Source: Persephonella sp964519345
Lineage (GTDB): Bacteria; Aquificota; Aquificia; Aquificales; Hydrogenothermaceae
Assembly (NCBI GenBank): GCA_964519345.1
Contig: CAZFKX010000026.1
Location: 62,001 to 126,000 of the forward strand
Length of the DNA: 64,000 nucleotides
Direction: 5' to 3'
This document shows, piece by piece, positions 25,248 to 35,172 of this stretch. The position numbers were made by a program, and so were the translations under genes. The first letter of the stretch is position 1; each line of letters starts with the position of its first letter. Under the pieces are notes generated by a model. It was not told the DNA's origin and did not search any database. It worked only from the letters and a program-made list of their open reading frames with translations.

Positions 25248-27188
25248 TCAAAGTTCTAACGATTTTTCATCTATTAATTTTTTTGTTCTTTCTATAAATT
25301 CCTCTATAGAAAACTCTCCAACATTACCTTTTTTTTTAGTTCTTACAGATACTGTTTCTGACTGCTGTTCTTTATCACCCACAATAAGCATATAAGGTAT
25401 TTTATTAATCTCTGCATCTCTAATCTTTTTATTCATCCTCTCCGATCTATCATCAACCTCTACTCTCAATCCTGCCTCTTTCAATTTTTTCTCAACTTTT
25501 TTAGCGTAAGGAAGATGAGGATCGGCAACAGGTATTATCCTGGCTTGTATTGGGGATAGCCAGAGCGGTAAAAGTCCAGCGTAATGCTCAATCAGAACAC
25601 CAATAAATCTTTCAATAGAACCAAATATAGCCCTGTGTATCATGTAAGGTCTATGTCTCTGGTTGTCTTCACCTATATAGTACATATCAAACCTTTCAGG
25701 TAGGTTAAAATCAAACTGAATCGTTGAACACTGCCACATTCTACCGATAGCATCCTTTATTTTTACATCTATTTTCGGTCCATAAAAGGCTCCTCCACCT
25801 TCATCTATCTCATAATCAAGTCCGACGCTTTCTATAGCTTTTCTTAATGAGTTTGTTGCAACCTCCCACATTCTGTCATCACCGACAGACTTTTCAGGTC
25901 TCGTTGACAGGAATATCTGAAATTCATTAAATCCATAGGTTCTTAATGTATCTAAAACGAGATGTAAAACATCCTGTATCTCTTTTTCTACCTGATCTTC
26001 CCTACATATGATGTGTGCATCGTCTTGAGTAAATCCTCTTACCCTCATAAGTCCATGCAAAACACCGCTTCTCTCGTATCTATAAACTGTTCCAAGTTCT
26101 GCAAGTTTTACAGGCAGTTCCTTATAGCTTCTCTGTTTTGATTTATAAATCTCAACGTGAAAAGGGCAGTTCATAGGTTTTACAAAGTATCCTTCCTCTT
26201 CTATCATCATTTCAGGAAACATATTCTCCCTGTAGAAATCAACATGTCCACTTGTTTTCCAGAGCTGTTCCTTACCTACGTGAGGAGTGTAAACAAGCTG
26301 ATATCTTTTTTTTATATGCTCCTGTTTCCATGCAGTTTCTATCTCATTTCTGATTATAGCTCCTTTTGGAAGCCAGAGTGCAAGACCACCGCCTACATCT
26401 TCATCTATTATGAATAGTTCAAGTTCTCTTCCGAGTTTTCTATGGTCTCTTTTCTTTGCTTCTTCAAGCATATTCAGATATTTTTTCAGATCTTTCTCAT
26501 TCCAGAAGGCAATACCATAAATTCTCTGTAGCATGGGGTTTCCCTCTTTTCCCCTCCAGTAAGCTCCTGCCAGAGAAACCAGTTTGAAAACTCCGACTTC
26601 TCCTGTCGATGGAACATGGGGACCTCTACATAGATCTACAAAATCACACTGTTTATATACTGATATAGGTTCTCCCTCAGGAATCTGATTTCTGATTATA
26701 TCTATTTTGTATATCTCCCTTTTATCCTCAAAAAGCCTAATAGCTTCATCTCTTGGAAGTTCTTCTCTCTCTATCTTACAATTCTTCTTTATTATTTCTC
26801 TCATTTTGTCTTCTATAACAGGAATATCTTCTTCTGTAAGCCTTTTTTCTTCAATCTCAACATCGTAATAAAAACCATTTTCCGTAGTTGGACCTATGCC
26901 AAGATGAACATTTTTGTCTCCATAAAGCTCTTTTAAAGCCTGTGCCATTATATGAGCCAAAGAATGTCTCAATATTTCAAGACTCTCTGGATCTTTTTTT
27001 GTAAGGAATACAAGATTTCCTTCTGTTCTTATAGGTGTATGTATATCTATTATCTGATTGTTAAGCTTTCCACCTACAATATCTCTTACCTTTTTTCCCT
27101 CACCTTCAAGGGCTGATATTATCTCCTTAAGTGTTACGCCTTCTTCAAATTCATACTCACCAAATCTTTTTATACTAAGTTTTATCAT
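25248..27188 (-). CDS. thrS: Threonyl-tRNA synthetase
   Basis: 646 residues with the full bacterial layout: TGS domain (1-60), editing domain (about 65-230), catalytic core and anticodon-binding domain (about 540-646). Zinc-site and class II motifs include VKPMNCPFHVEIY, RYERSGVLHGLMRVRGFTQDDAHI and RPYMIHRAIFGSIERF. AAGGAGG precedes the ATG. I saw no T-box or leader structure. It is the last gene of the folP-cdaA-cdaR-thrS group, 35 bases after cdaR. Confidence 0.97.
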   Translation of the reverse strand: MIKLSIKRFGEYEFEEGVTLKEIISALEGEGKKVRDIVGGKLNNQIIDIHTPIRTEGNLVFLTKKDPESLEILRHSLAHIMAQALKELYGDKNVHLGIGPTTENGFYYDVEIEEKRLTEEDIPVIEDKMREIIKKNCKIEREELPRDEAIRLFEDKREIYKIDIIRNQIPEGEPISVYKQCDFVDLCRGPHVPSTGEVGVFKLVSLAGAYWRGKEGNPMLQRIYGIAFWNEKDLKKYLNMLEEAKKRDHRKLGRELELFIIDEDVGGGLALWLPKGAIIRNEIETAWKQEHIKKRYQLVYTPHVGKEQLWKTSGHVDFYRENMFPEMMIEEEGYFVKPMNCPFHVEIYKSKQRSYKELPVKLAELGTVYRYERSGVLHGLMRVRGFTQDDAHIICREDQVEKEIQDVLHLVLDTLRTYGFNEFQIFLSTRPEKSVGDDRMWEVATNSLRKAIESVGLDYEIDEGGGAFYGPKIDVKIKDAIGRMWQCSTIQFDFNLPERFDMYYIGEDNQRHRPYMIHRAIFGSIERFIGVLIEHYAGLLPLWLSPIQARIIPVADPHLPYAKKVEKKLKEAGLRVEVDDRSERMNKKIRDAEINKIPYMLIVGDKEQQSETVSVRTKKKGNVGEFSIEEFIERTKKLIDEKSLEL

Positions 27189-27223
27189 CTATTATTAGAA
27201 CCTCCTTTTTTCTGAATATTTTA

Positions 27224-27607
27224 TCACTTTCTTTTTTTTGCATACACAAGCACTCTGTCCGGATAGATAGAGATTATTTTAAAATTTTTCATAATTTCTT
27301 TGGAAATTTCTACAGGAAGAAGGTTTTCTCCTTCCTTTATCTTAAAACCATCAACATAGGTCTGTATCTGAGATATATTTACATTACTCAAAGCATTTTT
27401 AGGACCTTCTATTATTATAAGTACCTTTTCTGGCTGAATCTGTTCTATAGTAAGATCCTTAGGATAAGGTTTTATCTCTACATCACTGTAAAACTCAACC
27501 CTTGCTTTTTGCGTACTTGTTATATTAAGCCACAGTAGAAAGGCAACTAAGAGTGATAGTATTTTAAGAAGAAGGTTGTTTAAAAAAATCTCCTTTATTT
27601 TTTCCAT
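27224..27607 (-). CDS. cdaR: YbbR-domain protein, short CdaR homolog
   Basis: 127 residues: an N-terminal transmembrane helix (LLLKILSLLVAFLLWLNIT) and a single extracytoplasmic YbbR domain (about 35-120). Firmicute CdaR proteins have about four such domains and regulate the diadenylate cyclase CdaA. The gene overlaps cdaA by 13 bases, which supports that role here despite the short form. Confidence 0.82.
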   Translation of the reverse strand: MEKIKEIFLNNLLLKILSLLVAFLLWLNITSTQKARVEFYSDVEIKPYPKDLTIEQIQPEKVLIIIEGPKNALSNVNISQIQTYVDGFKIKEGENLLPVEISKEIMKNFKIISIYPDRVLVYAKKRK

Positions 27608-28437
27608 TTTTTACCCTTTTTACCTTTTTTAAACCTACCTAATATAACCTCAACCGTATCTCTCTTCTCAATTCCAAGAAGATCTATAAGCTTATTTCTT
27701 AAAGTCAGGGAATCAAGCCCTTTATACAACTTTCCATCAACAGCAAGTGATATTTCTCCCCTTTCTTCAGATACTACAAGTGCAACGGCATCTGTTTCTT
27801 CCGTAATACCGATAGCAGCTCTATGCCTTGTCCCTATATTTTTAGGTATATTTGGATTTATCGTTAAAGGAAGAAAACATCTTGCAAGGGCTATCTTCTG
27901 ATCTCTTATTATTACAGCACCATCATGGAGGGGAGTTTGCTGTATAAATATTGATATTAAAAGTTCAAGACTTGTATCAGCATTAAGTTTAACACAGCCT
28001 TCTGTATAGTTATCAAGATCAATAGTTCTTTCAAAAACTATTAAGGCTCCAATTTTCCTCTCTGCCATAAAAGTTGCAGCCCTTATTACCTCATCTATAA
28101 CTTTTTTCCTTGAAAGAAAAAGACCTTTAAAAATCCCTGTCTCTCCTATTTTTGCAAGTCCTCTCCTGATCTCAGGCTGAAAAACCACAATAAGAAGGAA
28201 TATACCAATCGTCCACAGGTTATCAAATATCCACTCAACAGTTCTCAACTGAAGTATTTTTGCAAGAAGCCACAAAGAAAGTATGAAAAATATACCAATT
28301 AGTATCTGCCATCCTCTTGTGCCGATAAGAAACTTGAGTAGGTAGTATATAATAACCGCCACTATCAGAATATCTATAATGTCGTACCATTTTATTGAAG
28401 TTACAATTTTGATTAGCCAGTCCAGACTTTCAAACAA
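27595..28437 (-). CDS. cdaA: Diadenylate cyclase CdaA (c-di-AMP synthase)
   Basis: 280 residues with three transmembrane helices (about 20-37, 44-62, 74-89) and a cytoplasmic DAC domain. The catalytic motifs DGA (172-174) and RHR (204-206, in IGTRHRAAIGITEETDA) are intact. The enzyme joins two ATP into c-di-AMP, which commonly controls potassium and osmolyte transport. It overlaps folP upstream by eight bases and cdaR downstream by 13; in Firmicutes the neighbours are cdaR and glmM. Confidence 0.94.
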   Translation of the reverse strand: MFESLDWLIKIVTSIKWYDIIDILIVAVIIYYLLKFLIGTRGWQILIGIFFILSLWLLAKILQLRTVEWIFDNLWTIGIFLLIVVFQPEIRRGLAKIGETGIFKGLFLSRKKVIDEVIRAATFMAERKIGALIVFERTIDLDNYTEGCVKLNADTSLELLISIFIQQTPLHDGAVIIRDQKIALARCFLPLTINPNIPKNIGTRHRAAIGITEETDAVALVVSEERGEISLAVDGKLYKGLDSLTLRNKLIDLLGIEKRDTVEVILGRFKKGKKGKKWKK

Positions 28438-29500
28438 CTCTGTAACCTCTAATAGTGTCTAATAATGTTAAAAACTCAACTGTATCTTTAACGTCGTGTG
28501 TTCTTACTATATGTGCCCCATTTAAAACAGCAACAGCTGTAGCACCGAGACTACCGCTTAATCTTTCCCTTGGTAGAGGAGTTTCATCTCTATTAAGTAA
28601 GTTTTTTATTATACTACCTATAAATGATTTCCTTGATATACCTATAAGTACAGGTAATCCCAAAGTTTTGAATTCTTCAAGTCTTTTAATAATCTCAACA
28701 TTATGTTCCACATACTTACCAAATCCTATTCCTGGATCTACTATAAATCTATCCTTTCTTATGCCGTGCTTAATCCCAAAATTTATCTGATTATCTAAGA
28801 AATCCAATATCTCAAGAACAACATCATTGTAGTAAATATTTTCCTGCATATTTCCTGGTCTTCCTTTAATATGATTTACAACAATTGGACAGTCATATCT
28901 ACTTACGACCTTAACCATCTCTGGATCAAAGCTCATCCCGCTTATATCATTTATAATGTCAGCTCCTTCCTGTAAAGCTTTTTCTGCTACTTTTGACTTG
29001 TAAGTATCTATGGATATTAAAAAATTATCTCCAAGCTCCTTTCTTACTGCTTTTATAACAGGTATAACCCTTTCAAGTTCTTCTTCTACTGAGACAGGGA
29101 CTGCTCCAGGTCTTGTTGATTCTCCCCCAATATCTATAATATCAGCTCCTTCTTCAAGCATATATGCTACCCTTTCCACCGCCTTTTCAATATCACCGTA
29201 ATATATCCCTCCATCAGAAAACGAATCAGGTGTTAGATTAAGAATACCCATAACCGCTGTCCTGTCTCCCAGATTAAGAAATTTACCTTTGTAATTTATC
29301 TTGAAATGTTTTTTATGAATATTTATCCATTTTTCTGTAAGCTCTCTTGCTATATCGCCTTTTCCTTCTGATTTTAATCTTTTTATAATTTTTTTAAACT
29401 GTTCTTCATCTTCAACATACACTGGATTATAAAAAGGGTCTGAAAATAAAATTTTATACCTTTTCTTAGACTCAACGATTATATGAGTGCGGTAATTCAA
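28430..29500 (-). CDS. folP: Dihydropteroate synthase with N-terminal extension
   Basis: 356 residues, about 80 more than E. coli FolP. The catalytic barrel begins near residue 81: MGILNLTPDSFSDGG (84-98), DIIDIGGESTRPGA, INDISGM, DPGIGFGK and IGISRKSFIG. It joins para-aminobenzoate to the pterin in folate synthesis. The extra N-terminal 80 residues (with YKILFSDPFYNPVYVEDEEQFKKII) form a separate small domain of unknown role. It is the first gene of the group with cdaA, cdaR and thrS. Confidence 0.93.
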   Translation of the reverse strand: MNYRTHIIVESKKRYKILFSDPFYNPVYVEDEEQFKKIIKRLKSEGKGDIARELTEKWINIHKKHFKINYKGKFLNLGDRTAVMGILNLTPDSFSDGGIYYGDIEKAVERVAYMLEEGADIIDIGGESTRPGAVPVSVEEELERVIPVIKAVRKELGDNFLISIDTYKSKVAEKALQEGADIINDISGMSFDPEMVKVVSRYDCPIVVNHIKGRPGNMQENIYYNDVVLEILDFLDNQINFGIKHGIRKDRFIVDPGIGFGKYVEHNVEIIKRLEEFKTLGLPVLIGISRKSFIGSIIKNLLNRDETPLPRERLSGSLGATAVAVLNGAHIVRTHDVKDTVEFLTLLDTIRGYRVV

Positions 29501-29632
29501 CTCTCTCTCCTTAATATAATTTTACAAATATTTTACATTTATTAGAGTTTAAAAAATAGTTGCTTTTGTATAATTTTTTATTAAATTTTTAATATATCTC
29601 TTTTCACTTTAATAACAAAAAATGAGGATTTA

Positions 29633-31279
29633 ATGGCTATAAGCCCAGACACCATAGAAGAAGTTAGAAGAACAGCAAATGTTTATGATGTTATATCCGA
29701 GTATATAAACCTTGAAAAAGCAGGTTCAAACTATAAAGCTTTGTGCCCTTTCCATTCTGAAAAAACACCGTCATTCATTGTTTCACCTCAAAAAAATATA
29801 TTTAAATGTTTTGGATGTGGAAAAAGCGGTACGGCTCTTTCATTTATTATGGATTATGAAGGAATCTCATTCTCAGAAGCTGTAATAAAGTTAGCTAATA
29901 AATACAACATTCCTGTCAAGTACACAGGGAGTGGAAAAAATTACGAATATCTAAAAGGTCTTTTTTCCATTACAGAAAAAATATCAGATTTTTACAGAAA
30001 TCAGCTAAAAAACTCAAAAAAAGCTAAGGAATATCTAAAAAAAAGAGAGATCCTTTCAACAACAGCTGATCATTTTAATATAGGTTACTCACCAGAAAAT
30101 CCTGAACTTATCATTAATTATTCCAAAAAGGAAGGAATCAGCATAAATGACCTTAAAGAAGTTGGTATTATCACAGAAAAAGAAAATGGAACTGCGGTTG
30201 ATAAATTTAGAGGTAGATTGATATTTCCAATTAGGGATCACAGAGGTAGAATTGTTGCATTTGGAGGAAGAACCCTAAGAGAAGATCAGCAACCTAAATA
30301 TATTAACTCACCTGAGACAGCGTTATACTCTAAAGGAAAGATTCTCTACGGTTTTTACGAATCAAAGAATTACCTTAGGGAAAAAAAATGGACTGTTATC
30401 GTTGAAGGTTATCTTGATCTTATATCACTGTATCAGACAGGAATAAGAAACGTTGTTGCAACACTGGGAACATCATTTACAGAATTTCATGGGGATCTTC
30501 TGAAAAAATTTGTAAATAAAGCCGTCTTAATGTTTGACAGTGACAAAGCAGGTAAAAAAGCTGTAATAAGGGCTGCAAAAGTACTTTTATCCAGAAATAT
30601 AGATGTTTACTATGCATTTATAGAAGAAGGGAAGGATCCCGATGATCTTGCAAAGCAGGGATTTAAAGCCGTTGAAAACGTGTTAAAGAACGCTCAAAAC
30701 TTCCTCGACTTTCTTCTTAAAAAAATTATAGAAGAAAAAGAATTGAAAAAAAAGGGAGAGATCATAGATTTATATCTTGATATGATTTCTGTTATTCCTG
30801 AAAAAACAAAACAGGGACTTTTAATAAAAAAACTTTCAGAGGAGACAGGACTTCAGGAGAGCTACTTAGAACTCAAAAAAAGCGATATAAAACCAGAATT
30901 AGAATATACGAAAGTTACAGACTATCTCTCAAAAACTGAAAAATTGATACTGAAAACATTAATCTACAAAAAAGAGGAGCTATTGAGCAGATTTAATAGA
31001 TTTGATAAAATAGAAGGTTCTGGAAACTTTGAGATTTTGGTTAGAGCAATACTTAATAATGAAGAGATTCAGGAAGAGGTTTTGGAGGATATAGCTCAGT
31101 CAGAGGAGATAGTTGATCTGGAGGCTGCTGTTTATGCTCTCGAAAGGAAATACAGAGCCTGGCTGAAAAAAGAAAACGAGCTTTATTTGAGTGTAAATAA
31201 TGATCCTGACGAGGAGTTTTTAATGAAACTTCAGGAAGAAGTTAAAAAAACTATTTTAGGAGGAAGTGTTAAAAAATGA
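29633..31279 (+). CDS. dnaG: DNA primase
   Basis: 548 residues. The N-terminal CHC2 zinc finger has C38, H41, C59 and C62. The catalytic TOPRIM core shows VIVEGYLDLISLYQTG and AVLMFDSDKAGKKA. The C-terminal helicase-binding region is short. It makes RNA primers for replication. A TATAAT element at 29569-29574 and TGAGGA before the ATG are visible in the 132-base divergent gap to folP. It overlaps rpoD by four bases, the classic dnaG-rpoD arrangement. Confidence 0.96.
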   Translation: MAISPDTIEEVRRTANVYDVISEYINLEKAGSNYKALCPFHSEKTPSFIVSPQKNIFKCFGCGKSGTALSFIMDYEGISFSEAVIKLANKYNIPVKYTGSGKNYEYLKGLFSITEKISDFYRNQLKNSKKAKEYLKKREILSTTADHFNIGYSPENPELIINYSKKEGISINDLKEVGIITEKENGTAVDKFRGRLIFPIRDHRGRIVAFGGRTLREDQQPKYINSPETALYSKGKILYGFYESKNYLREKKWTVIVEGYLDLISLYQTGIRNVVATLGTSFTEFHGDLLKKFVNKAVLMFDSDKAGKKAVIRAAKVLLSRNIDVYYAFIEEGKDPDDLAKQGFKAVENVLKNAQNFLDFLLKKIIEEKELKKKGEIIDLYLDMISVIPEKTKQGLLIKKLSEETGLQESYLELKKSDIKPELEYTKVTDYLSKTEKLILKTLIYKKEELLSRFNRFDKIEGSGNFEILVRAILNNEEIQEEVLEDIAQSEEIVDLEAAVYALERKYRAWLKKENELYLSVNNDPDEEFLMKLQEEVKKTILGGSVKK

Positions 31280-33009
31280 TGCATGAAAGGGATGATGTTA
31301 GGAAAGTCATCATGCTCGCAAAAGAAAAAGGCTATGTTACCTACAAAGAACTGTCAGAGATTATAGATGAAGATCTCCTCCTTTCAGATGAGCTTGAACA
31401 GCTGATTGAATACCTGAATGAACTAAATATTGATGTTATTGAAGAAGCAAAACCTGAAGAGTTTGCTGGGGAGAGCGATTATTTAGGTATTAATTTTTCT
31501 GACGACGCTTGGGCTAAAACAGACGATCCTGTGAAACTGTACCTAAAAGAGATGGGAAAAATACCTCTTCTTACAAGGGATGAGGAAATAAAACTTGCCA
31601 AAGATATAGAAAGAGGGAGGAAAAAGGTATTCAGAGGACTGTTGAGAACATCATTTTTGGCTGAAAGATTACTTGATGAGTGGGCTAAAGTAGCAGACGG
31701 AAGAATGAAAGTTAAAGATATCATAAATATAGACAGTAATGAGTACGATGTTGAAGATGAGAATTATGATGAAGCTGAAGTTATGGATGCTATAACAAGA
31801 GACTTTATACAAAAAGGTCTCATTCTTGCCCAGATGTACAGGGAGTTAAGAGATCTTGAACAGGCCATTATTGAAAATCCAGATGATACAGAACTTAAAA
31901 AAGAGTTTATAGAAAAGCATGCAAAAGTAAACAGATTTATAAAAGATCTAAATATTAAGTTTACAAAACTTGACAAGATAGCTGATGAATTAAAAGAACT
32001 CTACATGAAACTTAAAAGAAAGGAAAAAGATCTTAATAAGAGGATAAAAAGACTTCAAAAGATAGACTCAGATATTGAGAAGCTTTTAAAGGGCGATTAT
32101 GATGATCCAGAGATATTAAAAAAGATAGAGGAAAATGGCTTCTCCTTTGGAAGGTTTGAGATACTAAGAACAGAAACATTAAAACTTCAGGAAGAGATAG
32201 ACGAGCTGAGAGAAATGATAGGAACTGTCCCAACAGAGTTTGATCACGTTATAAACATAATACAGGAAGGAAGAAAAGAGGTAAATGAAACAAAACAAAA
32301 AATAGTTCAATCAAACCTCAGACTTGTTGTATCGATAGCTAAAAAGTACACCAACAGGGGACTACAGTTCCTTGATCTTATTCAGGAAGGGAACATAGGT
32401 CTTATGAAGGCTGTTGATAAATTTGATTACAAAAAAGGGTATAAATTCTCTACATACGCAACATGGTGGATAAGACAGGCAATAACAAGAGCTATTGCGG
32501 ACCAGGCAAGAACAATTAGAATACCTGTTCATATGATTGAGACTATAAATAAACTTGTCAGGGTTGCCCGCTCTATGGTTCAGGAGCTTGGAAGAGAACC
32601 AACGCCTGAAGAAATAGCGAAAAAAGTTGGGATGCCAGCTGAAAAGGTTAGAAAAATTTTAAGAACATCTCAGGAACCTATCTCCCTCGAAACACCAATA
32701 GGAGATGACGACGAATCACATCTGGGCGATTTTATAGAAGACAAAACGGTTATGTCACCAGAACAGCACGTTTTGAGACAGGCTTTAAGACAGCAGCTTG
32801 AAGAAGTTCTTTCTACACTTTCAGAAAGGGAAGAACAGGTTCTAAGATATAGATTCGGTCTTGAGGATGATACAGAGTATACTCTTGAACAGGTTGGTAA
32901 AAAGTTCGGTGTAACAAGGGAGAGAATCAGACAGATAGAAGCAAAAGCATTAAGAAAACTAAGACATCCACATAGAGCAAAATATTTAAGGCCTTTCTGC
33001 GAGGATTAA
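31276..33009 (+). CDS. rpoD: RNA polymerase primary sigma factor (sigma-70/RpoD)
   Basis: 577 residues. Region 1.1 (about 1-65) is followed by DPVKLYLKEMGKIPLL (region 1.2), a long charged non-conserved region, SNLRLVVSIAKKYTNRGLQ and WWIRQAITRAIADQARTIR (region 2, -10 recognition), region 3, and GVTRERIRQIEAKALRKLR (region 4.2, -35 recognition). Region 1.1 marks it as the housekeeping factor and explains the TTGaca/TATAAT promoters seen in this window. Two adjacent ATG codons (31276, 31279) are possible starts. Confidence 0.97.
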   Translation: MMHERDDVRKVIMLAKEKGYVTYKELSEIIDEDLLLSDELEQLIEYLNELNIDVIEEAKPEEFAGESDYLGINFSDDAWAKTDDPVKLYLKEMGKIPLLTRDEEIKLAKDIERGRKKVFRGLLRTSFLAERLLDEWAKVADGRMKVKDIINIDSNEYDVEDENYDEAEVMDAITRDFIQKGLILAQMYRELRDLEQAIIENPDDTELKKEFIEKHAKVNRFIKDLNIKFTKLDKIADELKELYMKLKRKEKDLNKRIKRLQKIDSDIEKLLKGDYDDPEILKKIEENGFSFGRFEILRTETLKLQEEIDELREMIGTVPTEFDHVINIIQEGRKEVNETKQKIVQSNLRLVVSIAKKYTNRGLQFLDLIQEGNIGLMKAVDKFDYKKGYKFSTYATWWIRQAITRAIADQARTIRIPVHMIETINKLVRVARSMVQELGREPTPEEIAKKVGMPAEKVRKILRTSQEPISLETPIGDDDESHLGDFIEDKTVMSPEQHVLRQALRQQLEEVLSTLSEREEQVLRYRFGLEDDTEYTLEQVGKKFGVTRERIRQIEAKALRKLRHPHRAKYLRPFCED

Positions 33010-33013
33010 ACAC

Positions 33014-33043
33014 AATAGGGAGGAAAACCTCCCTATTATTTTT
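33014..33043. terminator. Bidirectional terminator between rpoD and a membrane-protein gene
   Basis: A perfect ten-base stem, AATAGGGAGG (33014-33023) with CCTCCCTATT (33028-33037), and an AAAA loop, then ATTTTT. It overlaps the stop codon of the convergent gene. Confidence 0.85.
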
Positions 33044-33365
33044 CATTTAAGATCTTCCTTATTATTCTTAAATAATCCTTTTCAACATTTAAAAAAACAA
33101 GCATCAGAATAAAAAGAATAAGAAGTGAAATCATAAAAAGATTAAAGAAAAGAGGCGCCAATTTTACGACCATTACCAATCTATAGTCATCTAACGATTT
33201 TAAGTTTTCGGAAAAATATTCTGGGTTTACAATAAAAGGAACCTTAAAAAAAGCATAAATATAGACCAGTATCCAGACAAATATAATCATAACGATGATT
33301 CTTGATCCTAATTTTCCTACCTTTAATCTTTGATTTAAAAACCTCTTTTCCTCTTCATTAAGCAT
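33036..33365 (-). CDS. Small membrane protein with two transmembrane helices, unknown
   Basis: 109 residues. Hydrophobic segments lie at about 22-42 and 71-93, separated by a loop of about 30 residues; both ends are charged and probably cytoplasmic. I recognise no family. AGAGGTGC precedes the ATG. It stands alone between rpoD and hemH. Confidence 0.6.
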   Translation of the reverse strand: MLNEEEKRFLNQRLKVGKLGSRIIVMIIFVWILVYIYAFFKVPFIVNPEYFSENLKSLDDYRLVMVVKLAPLFFNLFMISLLILFILMLVFLNVEKDYLRIIRKILNEK

Positions 33366-33466
33366 ACAGCACCTCTTTTATTCCAGCAACAGTATTATGG
33401 TATGGTAATCTAACGAAAAAAAACAAGCCTTTTCAGAAAGCAAAATTTTCTATAAAACTATACTTA

Positions 33467-33494
33467 TTGATTAAGCTATTTTTTGAATTATAAT
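33467..33494 (+). promoter_or_regulatory. Promoter for hemH
   Basis: TTGATT (33467-33472), a 16-base spacer and TATAAT (33489-33494), placing the start about 20 bases before the hemH start codon. Confidence 0.65.
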
Positions 33495-33521
33495 ATTCAA
33501 CAAAATTCTTGCAGGTGGGAT

Positions 33522-34460
33522 ATGAGAAAGACAGGCATTGTTCTTATGAATATGGGGGGTCCAGACAGTCTTGAGGCTGTTCAGCCTTTTCTGTATAACC
33601 TCTTTTCTGATCACAATATCATTAGAATTCCAAGAATAATACAAAAACCAGTTGCATGGTTAATCTCAAAATATAGAGCAGAAAAGACAAAAGAGTATTA
33701 CAGGCTAATGGGAGGAAAATCTCCTCAAAAAGAGCAGACATTAGAACAGGCTGAGGCTCTTCAGAAAATACTTGGAACAGACTTCAAAGTTGTCGTTGCA
33801 ATGAGATACTGGCATCCTTTTACAGAAGAAGCGGTTGAGCAGCTGATTAAAGAAAAAGTAGAAAAAATTATACTTCTTCCCCTGTATCCCCACTACAGCA
33901 AGACAACTACTGGCTCTTCTTTTCAGGAATTTGATAGAGTTTACAGGAAAAAAGGTTTAAATGTTCCTGTAAAAAAAATCAGTTCATATCACGATAATCC
34001 ATACTTTATAAAAGCATGGGTTGAACAGATTAAGCAAACTCTTGGATTAGATGAAAAAAAGTATTATCTCCTTTTTTCAGCTCATTCTCTTCCTGAAAAG
34101 GTTATTAAGGAAGGAGATCCATATAAAATTCAGATTGAAGAAACAGTTAGACTGATTGCCGGTCATTTCCCTAACAATAAATACTCTATCGCTTATCAGT
34201 CTAAGGTAAGTCCTGTGAAATGGCTTGAGCCTTTTACAGATGAAGAGATTGTCAGATTAGCTGAGTCTGGCATAAAGAAACTGGCTGTTATTCCTGTATC
34301 TTTTGTTTCTGAACATTCCGAAACTTTATACGAACTTGACTACCAGTATGGAAAACTTGCAAGGGAAAGAGGAATAGAAAGTTATATAAGAATCCCAACA
34401 TTAAGATCACATCCATCGTTCATTAAAGCACTCAAAAATATTATTGAGAAAAATGCATAA
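33522..34460 (+). CDS. hemH: Ferrochelatase
   Basis: 312 residues from the ATG at 33522, which follows CAGGTGGG; a longer frame from 33483 would run through the promoter. Inserts iron into protoporphyrin IX. The catalytic histidine motif FSAHSLPEKVI and the acidic partner PVSFVSEHSETLYELD are present, as are MGGPDSLEAVQPFLYNLF and MRYWHPF. It overlaps the following DUF523 gene by eight bases. Confidence 0.95.
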   Translation: MRKTGIVLMNMGGPDSLEAVQPFLYNLFSDHNIIRIPRIIQKPVAWLISKYRAEKTKEYYRLMGGKSPQKEQTLEQAEALQKILGTDFKVVVAMRYWHPFTEEAVEQLIKEKVEKIILLPLYPHYSKTTTGSSFQEFDRVYRKKGLNVPVKKISSYHDNPYFIKAWVEQIKQTLGLDEKKYYLLFSAHSLPEKVIKEGDPYKIQIEETVRLIAGHFPNNKYSIAYQSKVSPVKWLEPFTDEEIVRLAESGIKKLAVIPVSFVSEHSETLYELDYQYGKLARERGIESYIRIPTLRSHPSFIKALKNIIEKNA

Positions 34461-35172
34461 ACCACGCATCGTTTTAAGCAGATGCTTTTGTGAACCTGTA
34501 AGATATGACGGAAAAAAAATTTACAACCCTTTCATTGAAAAACTTAAAAAATATGTAGATATTACAACCGTATGTCCTGAAGTTGATATAGGTCTTGGGG
34601 TTCCAAGGAATAAAATATTCCTCATAAAAAAACAGGATTACAGGATCTACTACAGAGGAAAGGATATAACAGAATCAATAATAGATTTCTCTAAGAGCTT
34701 TATAAGCAGAATTGGAGATATTGATGGATTCTTACTTAAATCAAAATCTCCAAGCTGTGGTGTAGTAGGAGCAAAAACTTACAGCAACCCTGACGGCACA
34801 GGATTTTTAGGAAGAAGACAGGGGGTTTTTGCAAGAATAATTAAAAAACATTTTCCCTATCTTCCAGTTGAGGATGAATTAAAACTTGAAAATTTATATC
34901 TAAGATACTCATTCCTTACAAGAATTTTCTTATACTCATATTTCAAAAATACAGAAGACAAAACATTTTTCCTTACCCAGTATGGAAAAATCTTAAGTAT
35001 GTTCAACCAAAAAAGTTTCAAAATTTTTAAAAAAGACCCTCAGATCAAAAATCTTAGGAATATATTAAAAAGAAATATCTCTGAAAAAAAGATAAAAAGT
35101 ATCTGCCCTAAGTTGGAGAACTGTCCAGAACTTATAGTATTTCCCGAAAATCTACTTTATACAGAAAAGTAA
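34453..35172 (+). CDS. DUF523 protein with partial DUF1722-like tail
   Basis: 239 residues. The N-terminal domain (1-145) is DUF523, with SRCFCEPVRYDG, VCPEVDIGLGVPR and LLKSKSPSCGV; the conserved cysteines suggest a metal or cluster site. FPYLPVEDELKLENLYLRYSFLTRIF marks the entry to the DUF1722 region seen in YbgA-like proteins, but the remaining 75 residues are shorter and less similar. Function is unknown. It is coupled to hemH and overlaps the convergent metH by 16 bases. Confidence 0.75.
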   Translation: MHKPRIVLSRCFCEPVRYDGKKIYNPFIEKLKKYVDITTVCPEVDIGLGVPRNKIFLIKKQDYRIYYRGKDITESIIDFSKSFISRIGDIDGFLLKSKSPSCGVVGAKTYSNPDGTGFLGRRQGVFARIIKKHFPYLPVEDELKLENLYLRYSFLTRIFLYSYFKNTEDKTFFLTQYGKILSMFNQKSFKIFKKDPQIKNLRNILKRNISEKKIKSICPKLENCPELIVFPENLLYTEK

